From assembly GCF_032118995.1 (NCBI RefSeq), contig NC_092660.1, positions 4,231,501-4,295,500 of the forward strand: DNA of 64,000 nt, read 5' to 3'. This stretch comes from Asterias amurensis. Its lineage: Eukaryota > Echinodermata > Asteroidea > Forcipulatida > Asteriidae. Positions 22,101 through 37,100 of the stretch are shown in pieces. Under the pieces are notes generated by a model. That model did no database searches. It was not told where the DNA came from and saw only the letters and a program-made list of their open reading frames with translations. The position numbers were made by a program, and so were the translations under genes. How positions within the stretch are numbered: position 1 is the first letter of the stretch; the number at the start of each line of letters is the position of its first letter.

Positions 22101-25100
22101 TTTGTTTCCTCTTTTAATGGTGACACTATTCGATAGTTATTTTGTAGGGGTACTCACATTTATCCATAGGTACACAGAAGTATAGTTAGTACCCATCCAT
22201 GTACATGTACCTAAAAAGTACACATTACCCTGGAGCCAGGGTTCGATATCACCATCACAATTAAAAGAGACAAGATTTAATCTTGATGAAACACTACATC
22301 ATAACCAGAATGGGTTATTTTCTTGATATCACATTCACTAGACCCTTCCCATGAAATATGTAAATTGCACATAGCGCGTGCGCACTAATGTTTTGGTTGG
22401 CAAATTGAGGGAACATTGCGCTGTTTTGTACATGGGTAATGGGTGCGTCACGCAGACGCGATTGCGCGATGCTTAGTGCACAACTCTATTGCGTTTGCCA
22501 ACCAACAGGGTCTGTACGCATGTGTGAATGTAATTAGCATGGGAAGGGTCTCTTAGCTCTTGAAGTTAAATTACTAAGCTGATCTAAGTGGAGAATAAGG
22601 AGCTTAGGAAGTATACATTGTACATGCTCATTTACCCAGAGTTAAGGTATATCTTTGTTTACCCAGAGGCACCCATTAGTACCCATCCAGCCAGAGGGAT
22701 CCTCATTACATTTACCCAGACAGAGGTACAATATATATAACCCTTATTTACCCAGAGGTACCCGGAGGCATAGTACATAGAATAAGGAGCCCAGGAAGTA
22801 TACATTGTACATCCTCATTTAACCAGAGTTAAGGTATACCTTTGTTTACCCAGAGGCACCCATTAGTACCCAACCAGCCAGAGGTACTTATCCTCATTAC
22901 ATTTACCCAGAGGTATAACCCTTATTTACCCAGAGGTACCCAGAGGCATATATCATCATTTACCCATCTAGATACATTGCACCTCACATCATTGTACATT
23001 CACATTCTTCATCATTGAAGATTTCACTAGGTATTTGTATGTAACATTTACATTATACAGGGCCTACTGATTGAACTTGATGTTGTAAGGGCAAACGTAA
23101 AGTAGTAGAGGAGAGTGTTGACTTCATGTATGACTAACATGTACGCCAGACAAGCTTCACAGAATGGCGTTGCTAGTCAACAGTATGCGTAACGGGTTGC
23201 CATGGCAGGCTCTAGCACAATAGCATAAAGGGGAATTGTGTTCAAATGTTGACTAGCTCACTCATTCTTATTCAGACAAAACAGGTCATTACTGAATAGA
23301 AAGTATCCCTAAATGCAGGGAGAGTGTTGTACAGGTGTATCATGCAGGGATCACATCAACCATGTAGAATTTATGCATGAACATTGAGTGGCTGTACGAA
23401 GTAGACTCACACGCTTTCCAATGGTATAAAAACGTGTTCAGATTGAGCATAATTCTGGGGCGAATTGTTTAATACAAGATGTAGGATGTGTGAAAAACTC
23501 AACAGACTTTAAACAAACTAATCAGATTCATATTCAACAGTCTTTCACAGAGGTATTATTACTGGGTGCGTTCGTTTAGCTTCCCTGGGTCAACCCCGGT
23601 GTGTGGCGTTTTTTTTTCTTCTCCAGGACGAACGTGGGTAAATATCCGCACACGTTTGTCCCGGAAACAAAACACGCCACACACTGGGGTCGACCCAGGG
23701 GAGCTAAACGAACGCACCCATAATTGAGGTGTTATTATTGTTCAATTGAAAGACCACCTGGCTTATCCATTCATGAGTTTACTGGGCCAATGCCGAGCCC
23801 AAAGATTTTAGCATTGGCCCAATGTTAAATTCAAGCTTTGGGTTCCCATCCAAGCCCTGTTTGGGTAGACTAGGGACTGGTGTGTTGTGCTGCCACTCTG
23901 GTTGCAATATCAGTACTATCAGTAAGTGCTGTTTAATTTGGTGCAAGCAAACATTTTACTTTGAATCATAGTTCCTCCATGTTTGTATTTATTGGCTTAG
24001 ATTGCTGACATGTGTTTGAACAGTAAAGCCTGGTTCATACTTCCTGCGAATGCGAATGCGAAGCGAATTTGACGTGAATTTGACGTCACACCCTCCTTTG
24101 CAGCGATTATTCGCAAAGGAGTAGAGCAGAGTTCAACTACTGCGAATTGTTCGTTGCGAATTTGTGACGTCAAGATTCGCTTCGCATTCGCATTTGCAGG
24201 AAGTATGAACCGGGCTTTAGGCACAATTGAACAGTATTGAAGGCCAATAACGGTTGATACTGTTTTGGAATTAGTTTAGGAATAATTAGTAGGCCTACAA
24301 AAAAACATAAAATATTAGTTTAGGAATTATTGGTAGGCCTACATAACAGTTGATATTGTTTTGTGCAACACCTTGGACACGTTTTGAATCTTTTTCGCAA
24401 TTAGAATACATATAAACAGACTGAAATTTGAATAAGATTGAAAAACAAAACTTTTGCCACTTGGAACTATCATTTTACAGGCAACCAGTTCCAGGCAATC
24501 TCTAAGAAGAAAAGGCATTCACATTTGAATTTTCACACATTTTTCTTGGGGATCGTAGAGATCGTTTAAAAAATTACTCATGCTCTGCAGTTGGTTGCCT
24601 CCAAGTTGCCTGTTAAAGTTGCCTCGTGTGAAAAGGCCCTAAATAGAGACAATATAATAAATTAGAAACTATGGTGTGAATGGATAGGTGATGGGATGGT
24701 GCTTTTGAATACAAGCATGGAATTTGGCACATGGTCAGAGTATGTCATTAGAAAGATATTGGGCTTAGGGCCATTGCACACTTAAATTTTGAAGAAAAAA
24801 ACAAACCTTTTCAAAACTTTTAAAACGGCTGTTATTTGATAGTTGTGTTACTTCTTTCAAAAATTTGCAACGGCCCTATTTTTAACACAGTTCATGTTGG
24901 GTCAAATCCCGAAACACAAAATATTTCTTTTAAAGTTGCGAATTTTTGAAAACGTAAAATGGCAAATCTTGTGATTTGTTTGTCATGCTACTTAGTGTGT
25001 TTACAAAATCATTACGACTTGAGTTTTGAAACTTACCAGCTGCATGTATGAGTAGCATCAAGAATTTGTATAAAAAAATCAAGTTCTGGAAAATGGTGAC

Positions 25101-28100
25101 GATATGAGCATCTTAGGGTTAAGTTTTTTTTTTTCGAAATGGAATAGTGTTGAGAGAGAGAGAGTAAGGCGCTTAGTAGGGGCAACGCTTTCTTTGGGCT
25201 AATCGTAACTGACTCATTTACACGACCCAAATTGTAGGGAAGAACACTTTTTCATTATCAAAAGATAATGTGTACGATGGTGAAATTCTCTAAAAACATG
25301 TAACCATGGTAACTATACAGAAACAACTACAGAAGCTCCAACAACCACGGTTGAAGAAACAACGACTGAATCAGCAACAACTGAATCATCAACAACTGAA
25401 TCAACAACTCCTACTTCTACTGGTAAACAATCTGTCACTATAATACCACCCTTTTATTTGTAATGCATGGTATTTGTTTTCTAGTTTTTACACTAACAAT
25501 AAATAATTTGTTCGTTTATTTTGTTTAATCAGTAATTTCACCAAAAAACATCAAATCATTTATAATGTTCCAGAATGCATGTAAGGGTGTTTAGAACCAA
25601 GCCGAAAACATTAAGAAGACCTTGTTTCAATTCAGCGTCCTTCGGCCAACTTAACAAATTTGGGTAAATAATTCCCCACAATTTTGGACAAAACCGAAAG
25701 AGAACCCTGGTGGGTGTGTCAAGCATTTGTAAATATACCAAGTATTGCAATGTTTGACACAATCGTCATTTTCAATGGTAATGATATGAGTGTTTTGGGG
25801 TTAAAGGCAGTGGACACTATTGGTAATTACTCAAAATAATTATTAGCATAAAACCTTATTTGGTGATGAGTAATGGGGAGAGGTTGATAGTAAAACATTG
25901 TGAGAAACGGCTCCCTCTGAAGTGACTTAGTTTTCGAGAAAAAAAGTACTTTTCAGCGAATTTGATTTTTGAGACCTCAGATTTAGAATTTGAGGTCTGG
26001 AAATCAACCATCCAAAGGCACACAACTTCGTGTGACAAGGGTGTTTTTTCTTCTTTCATTATTATCTCGCAACTTCGACTACCAATTGAGCTCAAATTTT
26101 CAGAGGTCTGTTATGGAAATGCATATACGTTGAGATACACCAAGTTAGAAGACTGGTCTTTGACAATTACCAATAGTGTCTAGTGCCTTTAAGTTAAGGT
26201 GGGGTGATGTGATAAAATAAGAGAGAGTGAGTGTGCTACTCATAGGTCTTTGTGTTAAACTTGATCATTTACACTTTAGGTACTGGACACATTTTGCAGT
26301 ATGTTTCCCAACATATAGTGCCTTTAACCAAACTAATAAAAAAGAACGCTTGTACCTAATTAAAAGATGATTTTGGGTTGAACAAAGAAAAATTGACTAG
26401 AGCGGGATTTTAACCAACGACCGGCGCTCTACCAACTGAGCTATCTAGCCCTATGTTGGTGGTCTCCCTATTTAGTCAATATCTTTGTTGGGGGGGGGGG
26501 GTGCCTGTCAGAAGCCATTCAACCGCAAACTGCCGTGTAGCCAGGGATCACACCCAGGTAACGATACAACCTGGGAAGCAGACAGGGGATCACCTTAAGG
26601 GGATGCGACATTTTATATCAGATATCAAATAATAAACCACAAGGGAAACTGACTGGGTGCATTTTTAACCCTTAATTAAAAGATAGTAGAGTTTATGGTT
26701 TATACTTTCTTTTAAACATGTAACCATGGTAATAATTGCACAGACACAACTACAGAAACTACAGAAACTACAGAAACAACCACAGTTTTGGCATCGTCTA
26801 AAGAAACATTGACTGAATCAGCATTAACACCACCTACACCAGGTGATGATTCAACTCCCGATTCAACAACTCCCGATTCAACAACTCTTTCTGATATTGA
26901 TGGACCATTCACAATTACTTCATCAACTGGTAAACATTCTGTAACTTTGTTTGAATAGATCTTTTGGGTAGGTTCCCTAGACTTTATTCCGAAAAAGGAA
27001 GTACTTGTTCAAACGCTATAAAAAGACTCCTGCTAGGGTCAAAACTTCAGGCCACTAACAATTTTGTGCAGAAATGTGTATTCATAAAAATGATAACTAT
27101 AATAATAATAATAACACAATGCAAAGCTTCAGACATGTCTTAAAGGCAGTGTATACTTTTGGTAATTAAAAAAAAAAAAACAGTATCCCCTCAATGCACA
27201 AAATAATAAACCTGTGGAGGTTTGAGCTCAAATGGTCATCACAAATGATAGAAAATGATGAAAGAAAAAACACTTTTGTTGTATAGGATTGTGTGCTTTC
27301 AGATGCCTAATAGAAAGGCTATTATGCCTGATGAAGCCTGTCTCAGATTTAAATGGTTTTGTGAACAAATACCTCTCTCTCCTAAATACACACTTCAAAG
27401 GGGTTCGTTTGTGACAATATTTCATATTATCCACGGCTATTTAGCACTTTTTACCAAGAACGATTTTAATTGTAAGTCACAGGGCTCAAATGGGGGGGGG
27501 GGGGGGGGGGGGGGTGGGGGGAGGGATCCACAAGGCTGGAGGACCTGTAGTTCACAACTTTTACTTGACCAGAGAATTTGTTGCAAGGCCGGAGTGAGGA
27601 CGAGAGGAACAAGTGTACTGGAAGATTTATCACACTTGTTTTATGGAGAATACTTTAATGCTCATCAAAATTGAAAAGATACTTGTATTTATCAGTGAGG
27701 TGTTGTTATTCATAAACACAAGACTGCCGACTTGTGCGGTCTTAAGTTCACTGGCCCGATGCTAAAACCACTGGCCGGCAGTCTAGTGTTAATTTCGAAC
27801 CCTGTATCAACTTGTGGAGTAATTACCAAAAGTAAACCCTGCCTTTAATGCAAGGGATGTTGGTGTATTTATACAGGAAAACTGACCAGCAGCAATATGC
27901 CTACAACAGCAAATAATCCTACCCCTGAGATAACTGGGGCAGGCACGATTAGTGCAACACTGTCCAGTACAGGCTCTACAGCCGATGGACACACCACTGA
28001 CTTAACACTAAGCACCCACTGTAAGTGGTTTGTGTCATCAGAGTTTTGGTGTTTTTTTTTGTAACCAGAACTGTGAATGTATAGGCCGCGCGGTCTAGTT

Positions 28101-31100
28101 CATTGGGCTCTTGTGTTGTCAGCTGCAGAGTGTTGGTTCGAATCGCAGTCATTACACTTGTGCTCTTGTCTTGTCTTGTCCGTACTGCACAAATTGCTGC
28201 CACTGGGCTATAAACGCACAGATCCTAATGCAGGCAAGCTCCCAAGTAAGGAAGGTAGTGCATTCTGCTCTACCAGCTGGCTACCCATGCCCACATCCTA
28301 GTGGATGATACCCACGCCTACATCCTTACTGACTGCGAAGGAGTAGGTTGCAATGTGCCCCATGTGACAGTTGACCATAGCCCAACTCAGTTAAGTGTAG
28401 GACATTTCTCATTAAAAACGATTAAAACAGAAATAAAGTTTCAAAAGAAGAAGAAGTTTAGGGCTGGAAGACCTTTTGCCCGGCAAAACATTGTTTCAAT
28501 AGTTCTGAATTATTTCATTATCTGTCCTCGGAAAACAAAATACAGATTCTATTTATTTAAATGGCATGAGTACGAGTTTGTCACTACCAGACCCATCTAC
28601 ACACACCAACTATACACAAACAGCAACGTCGTCTACGAAGAATGATACTCGTAAGTCGATCCTTTTAACATCCAAGGTGTTTTGTAGTTGGTGAGTGGGA
28701 ATATTGACCTGGCAAGTGACAAACCTAGATTTAAAAAAAAAGGAAACAATGTTGGTGGTTTTACGGTAATCGCCATTTTCTCCCATTCAAATTATTCAAA
28801 TCAAGGCTATAGCCCTAGGAGATTAAGTCTGGTTCCTTTTTGTGAAATAAATATAACAGCATTCATTACTGTTATTAGCTACAAGGAACATGACCATGGT
28901 GGCACGCAGCATAATAGGCCTGGACTAATGCTAACTTGCTAACAATTGACATTTTCGTACATGTATTACATGTATCTGATCCACATGCAAAGCATCTTAG
29001 CTGAGACAAAACTCTATCTGAAAACCTATCAACAAAACACAGCTGATTAAAGACACTGGACACTACTTGTGATTGTCAAAGACCAGTCGAATTCTTACTT
29101 GGTGAATCTCAACATATGCATAAAATAACAAACCTGTGAAAATTTGAGCTCAAAGTTCGTCAAAGTTGCTAAATAATAATGCAAGAAAAAACACCTTTGT
29201 CACATTAAGTTGTGCGCTTTCAGATGCTTGATTTCAAAGGAATCGGGAAACACTTAAAAAAAAAAAACTTTGTGAATAACCATCACTGCACATCTTTAAA
29301 AGTCAATTCTAACTTTTTAAAAGTTGAAGGACCACTCTAAACAAAAACATTCAAACAGAACCTACGATGATTTTGCTTAATAGCATGGAGGAAGTAATAA
29401 AATAGTCAGTAAAATGTAAACAGATATGTTTGTGTAGCTCAGTTTACATCTAGTAAATAAGGTAATAAAGCACCAGGGGAAATCGATGATCAGTTTAAAA
29501 AATGATGACATTTTGAAACTGTTGCAGCTTTTATCGCAGTATCCATAAATACCTTATGGTTTTATTTGTTACTTTAAAGGAACACGTTGCCTTGGATCGG
29601 ACGAGTTGGTCAAAACAAAAGCGTTTGTAACCGTTTTTTATACAATGCATATGGTTGGAAAGATGTTTTAAAAGTAGAATACAATGATCCACACAAGTTT
29701 GCCTCGAAATTGCTTGGTTTTCCTTCTACTGTGCGAACTAACACCGCCGGCCATTTATGGGAGTCAAAATTTTGACCCCCATAAATGGCCGGCGTGCTAG
29801 TCGACGAGGTAAAAGGAAAACCACGCAATTTCAAAGCATGTTTGTGTGGATCATTGTATTCTACTTTTACAACATCTTTCTACCCATATGCATTTCATTA
29901 CAAACGATTTCAAACGCTTTTCAAAGACCAACTCGACCGATCCAAGTCAACGTGTTCCTTTAAAGCACTAGTCTAGGATATCTATCTTGGGGTGATATTT
30001 GAGCATAACAGGATGTTAGTAGATGATGTAAACATTTAACACACAGCTTTGGGTTTCATGGTATAAACAGAAATATAACCTTTCCTCTGTAAACCAATCT
30101 TTGGACTTAATAAGCCTTTTTGAGATATGACGGACACAATGCTACAACACTTTTAAAGTTTGGGTAAATTTGTAAGCCAGACAGTACACTCCTATCACGT
30201 CTGCTGTCAGCCATACCTCAAAAAGGTCTTTTGTTCTATGTAATGTTGTGCTGTGGTAGTTAATTACTATCTTAAAGGGACTGTTGTCGTGATAATAGTC
30301 TGCTTGAAGCTGGGCATGAAAACATAAGCTCCCATCCAGTTACTGCAGGCATGTGCCTTTTTAATGGCGACAAAAAAAAGCTGTAAAGGAATGTTACACT
30401 TGGTGTTTATCAAAAGTGTTTTTGTTTTGAAAGGGGTGCGGTCATTACTATCAAGTGCCCGGTGTGCCGTAACTGGATGAGAGTTTAGAATTCAATGTCT
30501 GGCAACCGACTTACTGTGATCAAGACAACACACCTACCTTAACGCTAACCAATTTAGAAAAATATAATTAGCTTACTAACTGCAAACTGCTTGATGTTTC
30601 GACCCTAGCAGAGTCTTTCTTGAAGGCTAAATGACAACACAACAATAACCATTTATAAGTGTACTAGTTTATTACTTGAATGCTTTTGTTTGTGTTTTGT
30701 CATTAAGCCTTCGGAAAAGACTCTGCTAGGGTCGAAAGTACTTAAAAGGTCAGGCCTTTAATTACTTTTGCATGACTAATTAAATAAGTTTTCTTTGGTT
30801 TTGTTCAAAAGAAATTCTTAGCCATTTTAATGTAATCTTTTGATGGTTGTACATCCTGTTTTTTCTGGTCAATATTTTAATGCCATATACAGATAATTGT
30901 ACACTATTGTTTTTAGAGATGTTAAATTTGCATCGGGATAAAGAATATTAATTTTGGGTTTTACCCATACACCGATATGTGTTAGCACTGTATACTCAGT
31001 ATTTTCCCGAGCCATGTGAAAAAATATCACAGGCATCACACTCGGGCGGGATTCGAACCCACGACCCTTGCAATTCTTGAGCAAGTTTTGCTCTATTGTT

Positions 31101-34100
31101 TATGTTTGTCATTTTGTTTACCGTTTCTTTTTTTGGAAAATGTTTGTATACTTTTGTTACTTGTTGGGTGTTTATTAATCTTCATTTTTATGATTTTTGT
31201 AAAGCAGCTTGTGATTCTATATTTTTGTACCTTAAGTGATCATTATAGTCCTCCAGCCATTTTAGGTTGTCTTTTGATTTGTCTCTCATGCGCCTTCAAC
31301 CTTTTGTCTTCACTTTTACTCCTACATAAATTTCCCCCGCTTCTTAATCTTTCGTTGTGTAGTGATCAGGTTTACGGGTCAAATTGTTGATAAGTTTGAA
31401 ATGTTTGTGAAAGCAGTCAATTATATCATGGTTGTGGGTGTGAAGTGTGTCTGTAGAATTAGTTCAAAAACATTCTCATAGCGTTCTTTCTAACCATGCT
31501 AACTTTGAAATTGCTTGCATATTCATTACATGCAAACTAGCCACAGCCTCTCAGCCAATGAGCAGTACCGCATCAGATCATAGCTTAGCATTTACTGAAG
31601 CTTCATCATCAATTGCTCTTACATCACCGGTTTATAACACCACAACTCAAGAGATTTCAAACTACACAACCGGAGGTGAGATTGCCCAAAGTAGTAGCGA
31701 ATTCAGAGGGAGGGAGTTCAGTTGTTGTATTCACTGAACAAAATAAGTCATAAAAAGTTATAGTGTTTAGTATACAAATATTGACTGTTTCGAGTGCTAT
31801 AGTTAAAAATACAACTCCCGAGGTGATCCCTGGAGAGTCGTAGTTTTAACCATAGCACGAGTTAAAGCAGTCAATAGTTGTTTTATAACGCCCCAACAGA
31901 CTATTTATCATCATCGTACATGACTGTTCGTACGCGCGTTTCAGATACACAGATGCATAACTGATTGGGGTCGAGGTGGGTTAAAAGACGTCTGGGTACT
32001 GCACGCTGTGTGATAGTCGTCGGACTATCACACGGCAAACGATGTGCTATCATACTGCAAACGATGCACTAATATACGTCCGCTGTCTATTCAAACTAAG
32101 ACATGTCATGTGACGTGCTCTAAACCAATGAAAAGGCAGATTATTTGTAAGGGGTGTTATAACAAAGATAAGTTTCTTTCTATCCGAAAGCCTACTGACT
32201 ATTAGATTTGTAGAGTACAATAACTGAGAGAAATACTATTGTTGTACTGTCAATGATGAAGCTTAGAAAATAGCATTTGAAGACTCTGCAGTCCCCAAAT
32301 CAAATAGCAAGCAAGTTTTACACGATTAACCATCTTTGATTTGATTTTGCACAAGGGTTTTGGTTTACTTAATTTTACTTACTGCTACTGGTTGATTAAC
32401 ACAAACAACCTCCTTGACAAATTTCCTGAGCTGTTGGCTTTTATTAATCTTTTTTATCTGGAATTTACACTTCACTTAACTTTATTTGCGGTGTTTAATT
32501 GTTTCCAAACTGTTTACAGGATATGTAGGAATGACTGAGTGTCTGTTGTTGACTCAAATTGATAGGGGTTTATTTTTGGAATAAAGTTGAGCACTGCATG
32601 CTTTGATCCCACACCCACTTCCCTGTGCATGTTTAGGCCTCAAATTAACCCACAGGATCCACAACAACCGTCGTGGTGCCCTGTGCTTTTGCTGTGGTGC
32701 CCTCTGCAAAGTTCTAACACAAATTAACCACAGTAACATTGCTGTGCCCCTGCAAGAGCAAAGTTCAAGGCTTTCTTGTTAATTTGCCAGTTTTAATCCT
32801 AAGCATGGCAGATCAAGGTAGGTCGTATTTTAGGCAAAATAACCACTATGTTTAGCGGCCAGCCTTTTTGAAAATAGGAAGGAGGATGGCCTTTCAGTTT
32901 CGTTTTTTTCCACTTCGTTTTCCTTTATAAAATGGCTGTTCACACTTTTGTAAAGGCAACCGAGCAGGCTATTCAAAGTTTTTGTCTTCATTAAAATGTT
33001 GTAGAAGGAAAGACATTTTTGAAAAAGGAGGCGACCTCTAAAAAGAGGTCGGGGATGCTAAACACGTTTTTTTGTGTGTCTAAATTCACCTTTTGAGGTC
33101 TAGCAGCTTAATCTTTACAATGAAAACATAGTGACGGAAGTCGTCCCCCCCCCCCACACAAATAAAAAAAATTGAAAAAAATGTACACACAGTTGACCTC
33201 TTATTTGATTATTTTTTTCAGAAAACACAACAACAGCTGACCCGACACCACCACCGGGAAAAAAACCATTGAGTAATGATAAACCTTTCATAATTCTCTA
33301 TGCACCACCAATAAAGGAATAAATGAGTGGGACAAGGTCTTGAACGTTAGTTTAAAACCGACGGGGTCATTGTCGTGCGATAAAGGACAGAGTCAAAGTC
33401 ACGACCCTGCAAGGTTTAGAACTAACGTTCAAGGCTGAGTCACCACCCAATTATCTCCATTCATAAATACTCTTAAAAGCAGTGGACACTATTGGTAATT
33501 ACTCAAAGTAATTATCGGCATAAAACCTCACTTGGTAACGAGAAATGGGGAGAGGTTGATAGTATAAAACATTGTGAGAAACGGCTCCCTTTGAAGTGCC
33601 ATAGTTTTCGAGAAAGAAGTAATTTTCCACAAATTTGATTTCGAGACCTCAGATTTAGAACTTGAGGTCTCGAAATCAACCGTCTAAACACACACAACTT
33701 CGTGTGACAAGGGTTTTTTCTTTCATTATTATCTCGCAACTTCGATGATCAAATTTTCACAGGTTTGTTATTTTATGCATAATGTTGAGATACACCAACT
33801 GTGAAGGCTAGTCTTTGACAATTACCAATAGTGTCCACTGCCTTTTAAACAGCATGATAATGATGGAAAGTGTCAGCTTTTCTAAATGTTTTTCAATTCC
33901 TGTCACTTCCTTGGGCTCCATTACATGAAAGGGTCAAGATAAAACATGCTCGTTGGTCGGATACAGTGTTGGGACTCTTACAGGCATATTACTCGGGTGG
34001 GATTCGAACCCTCAACCTTTGCAATTCTACAGCAGTGTCTTACCAACTAGACCACCGGAATTGCCCGACAGCCAGGGGCAGTTTTAATCCTATGTTTTAG

Positions 34101-37100
34101 TCTTGGTTCCAAGACCATTGGTGTTGCGCGGTCACACACAACCAACGTTCTGATTATGCACGGCAAAAACTGTACACGCTTGTAACGAACGAACGCTAAC
34201 GGGCGCTCTGTTTCTCTGATCTAGATCTCTCTCTTGGTGAGCACAGACTCTAGACATGGTGAGATCTAAATCAGAGAAACGGAGCGCCCGCTAGCGTTCG
34301 TTCATTACAAGCGTGTACAGTTTTTGCCGTGCATAATCGGAACGTTGGTTGTGTGTGACCGGGCAACACCAATGGTCTTGGAACCAAGACTACCTATGTT
34401 TTAGCAGCGGGTACTGCAAATGATTTGATAGATGATAAACTTGCATCAATGATAAAAAATATTTATTTGGTTTTTACCCATATACACTGATGTGTGTTGG
34501 CACTTTCCCCCCCCCCCCCACAGAGCTTGTGAAAGTACTGAGTATACAGTGCTAACACACATCAGTGTTATCCTGATGCAAGTTCATAAACCAGAAAAAA
34601 AAACAATGAAAAAAAAACTGCTGCTGTTTGAGACTATTACCATTGTTTGGAGGCCTTTCTTTGTTCTTCAGTCATATAAATATTATTAGGCCATTCAATG
34701 GTTAAAAAGTCTAACTTTGGGGTGTGTGGGTCGTCCAATGAAATTTCAGAATTATTTATTTTTTAATTTTCTTTAATTGACCCTGGAATTTGGCTCTGGT
34801 TGAAAACTAGATTCATTTTCTGGATCTAGTTCAATATTCTCAACGCTCGAATAAGAGTTGAACGAGAAAGGAAGACGATAAATATATTCCAGTTTTTGAT
34901 GTGGGAGGCAGTCAAGTAGAGAACAGAAAACCCAATAAATCCACATTATGCCCCAGTCGGATTCAAAGCTGGGTGGAAGGCAAGGCAAGACGTCACTACA
35001 CCAACCTGACGGCCAATTTGTTTATAAGTAAACTAAAAACTTCAAATTGTAACTTTTAATATTGATGTTCTGATTTGGTTGTATTATTATAGGTACTGTG
35101 CTGATTATGGTCATCATATTATCATCTGTTACTGGCACTGTAGTGATTGCAGGGATAACCAAAGTTGTTGTTAAAAAATTCAAACCCACTATGTGAGTAC
35201 CTGCCATTATTGCTAACACATTGCTCTTGTCACAACAGTAAATTAAACATTCATTTGTCAACAATATTTTTTTCAAAAGTCATAGCTAGAAGCAGAATCA
35301 AATCAAACAAACAGCAAAAATTCAAAAACAATGCTTACAAAAGTTAATGTAACTACATGTCAGGAATGAGAAATTTTAGACTTTTGATCAAAATTCAGAC
35401 ATTTGTAAATCTGCCTGATAAACATATTTTTTTTCGTCAAATTAAATAAGTCACGCTCTTTGATTCACTTCTCTAGCATCAATCGTTCTAATCCCAAAAG
35501 CTCCTTGAAATCTATAACCCCCAGGGAGAAATGCCGCCATTTCAATCTCTGAGATCTGGGTCCCAGTTTCCCAGACTTAATGACCAAAATTTTGAGCCGA
35601 TAAAATGCATGTGATTTATGTCTCCTCCACTCATTATGAGGTTTCCTGGTAGAAAAAATATTCAGGTGACTTTCCAATCTATTCTAGAAAACCTTGCATG
35701 GTTGGTTTGTTAACCCCTAGCAACAGTCGTCATGGTAGCCAAGGCACTGTAACAACAGACCTTTAGGCCAAATAAACATAAAATATCAGTTGATCAACCT
35801 CTTCCGTGCATCCTTTGTTGAAGCCGCATTTAAAAAAAAAAAAAAAAACTTTTTTTCTTTTCTTCAAAAAGACATTTTCTGTGTATTTCTCATTTCACTT
35901 ACTATTCTTTTCAGAACTTGTAACGACATAAAGTAAGTGGTTACAATAAACTGAAGAATTGGTTGCCAATTTGAATTAAAATACTTGGCAATCACCTTTG
36001 AAAGAAATAAAAAATAAAAAATAAAAATGCTGACAGTGCTTTGACGATCAAGTCTTGGTATCAATATAATTAATGTATACCGATTCAACATGAAAAAACT
36101 ACTGGACTATAGTCGATGTGACTTTGACATCACATTGTTTACAAAAGAGCCACACAGAGCCTGGACTTCCTGCAGGCATGATTTGTACACAGCTCAACGG
36201 AAGAAAACATAAAATCTTATATTTTACGAAGATTGCACTGTCTTATTTTGTATCGACTTTTGTAATTATGAAAGGGGGCACATCTCAAAACTTGTCCAGC
36301 TTTTACTTTCATAACTCTTTGCTTTTATGTGAAAACTATGACACAAAATGTCAACTTTCCCATAGTAGCAGTGCAGTATCTTGCCTGCCAGAATACTCAA
36401 AGAATGTACAAGGTCACACTTATTGTAAACAAGGTTCACAGGGTCTATATGCCCTCCTGGTGCCGGTTGCACAAAGGCGTAACATTAATCGCAAGACAAA
36501 TAGCCAGTGGCTTTTAATCAGCATCAATGTTATGTTTTTCCTCAGTACATGTATGTTTGTTTGAGTAATAATAATAATCCTGTTTCACCTCTCTTGTTTT
36601 TACAGTAAAGTTGGACCTGAACAGGATGTTCCTCTAACCACGGCAATAGCACCAGCCGAGAATGGTAAGATTAAAGTTGAGAAACATCTCCGACCCGGAA
36701 GTATAGAGTTAGTGCCGGTGGTGGTTGCACATAATACCTCATCCTCCAATGCTTCTACTCCCTGTAAGCCCCTTTAACTCCATGTGTTCTACAGTTCTGG
36801 CACACTATCATTTTGTGGTGATTAATATCTTCCTTGGGTATTTCTCAATCCTAGGCTCCGGCTCCAAGCGCCCTCTGGTGTTCAAAACCACCATCGCGGG
36901 CCAAAAACACGCTGCTTTAAAAAGTAAAGACCTTTACCAGGGTGTGGCCATCTTGATTTTACTCCATTCCAACTCAGTGTGACCAAACTGAGGCTGGACG
37001 AAATAATAGTCTGGTGCCATGCGCAATGAGTGTTAGCATTCATTAATGTGATTGGAAACAGGGAACATGGTGACAACGTGATCAAGGTCTGTAGGCCTGA

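Larger units (their letters stand above)
20701..25320 (+). other. Intron 2 of the mucin-like gene (4.6 kb)
   Basis: No host exon seen. It contains a family F element, a tRNA-like relic, several foldback repeats (22339, 23564, 24024) and a TTTACCCAGAGG minisatellite, each listed separately. Confidence 0.5.
28651..31540 (+). other. Intron 6 of the mucin-like gene
   Basis: 2.9 kb with a truncated family A element (29046-29240), a family B element (29574) and a SINE box B piece on the - strand at about 31037-31080. No host exon seen. The 124-aa open frame at 31016 starts in the SINE piece and is rejected. Confidence 0.5.

Noticed and set aside
27255-27674. 139-aa open frame with a glycine run
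   Set aside because: It lies wholly inside a TTAA element and the glycine run comes from a G homopolymer.
31016-31390. 124-aa hydrophobic open frame
   Set aside because: It starts in a SINE box B piece and continues into T-rich sequence; no protein similarity that I recognise.
36118-36564. 148-aa open frame in an intron of the mucin-like gene
   Set aside because: No recognisable motif, biased composition, and it lies between two well-supported exons of the same strand.
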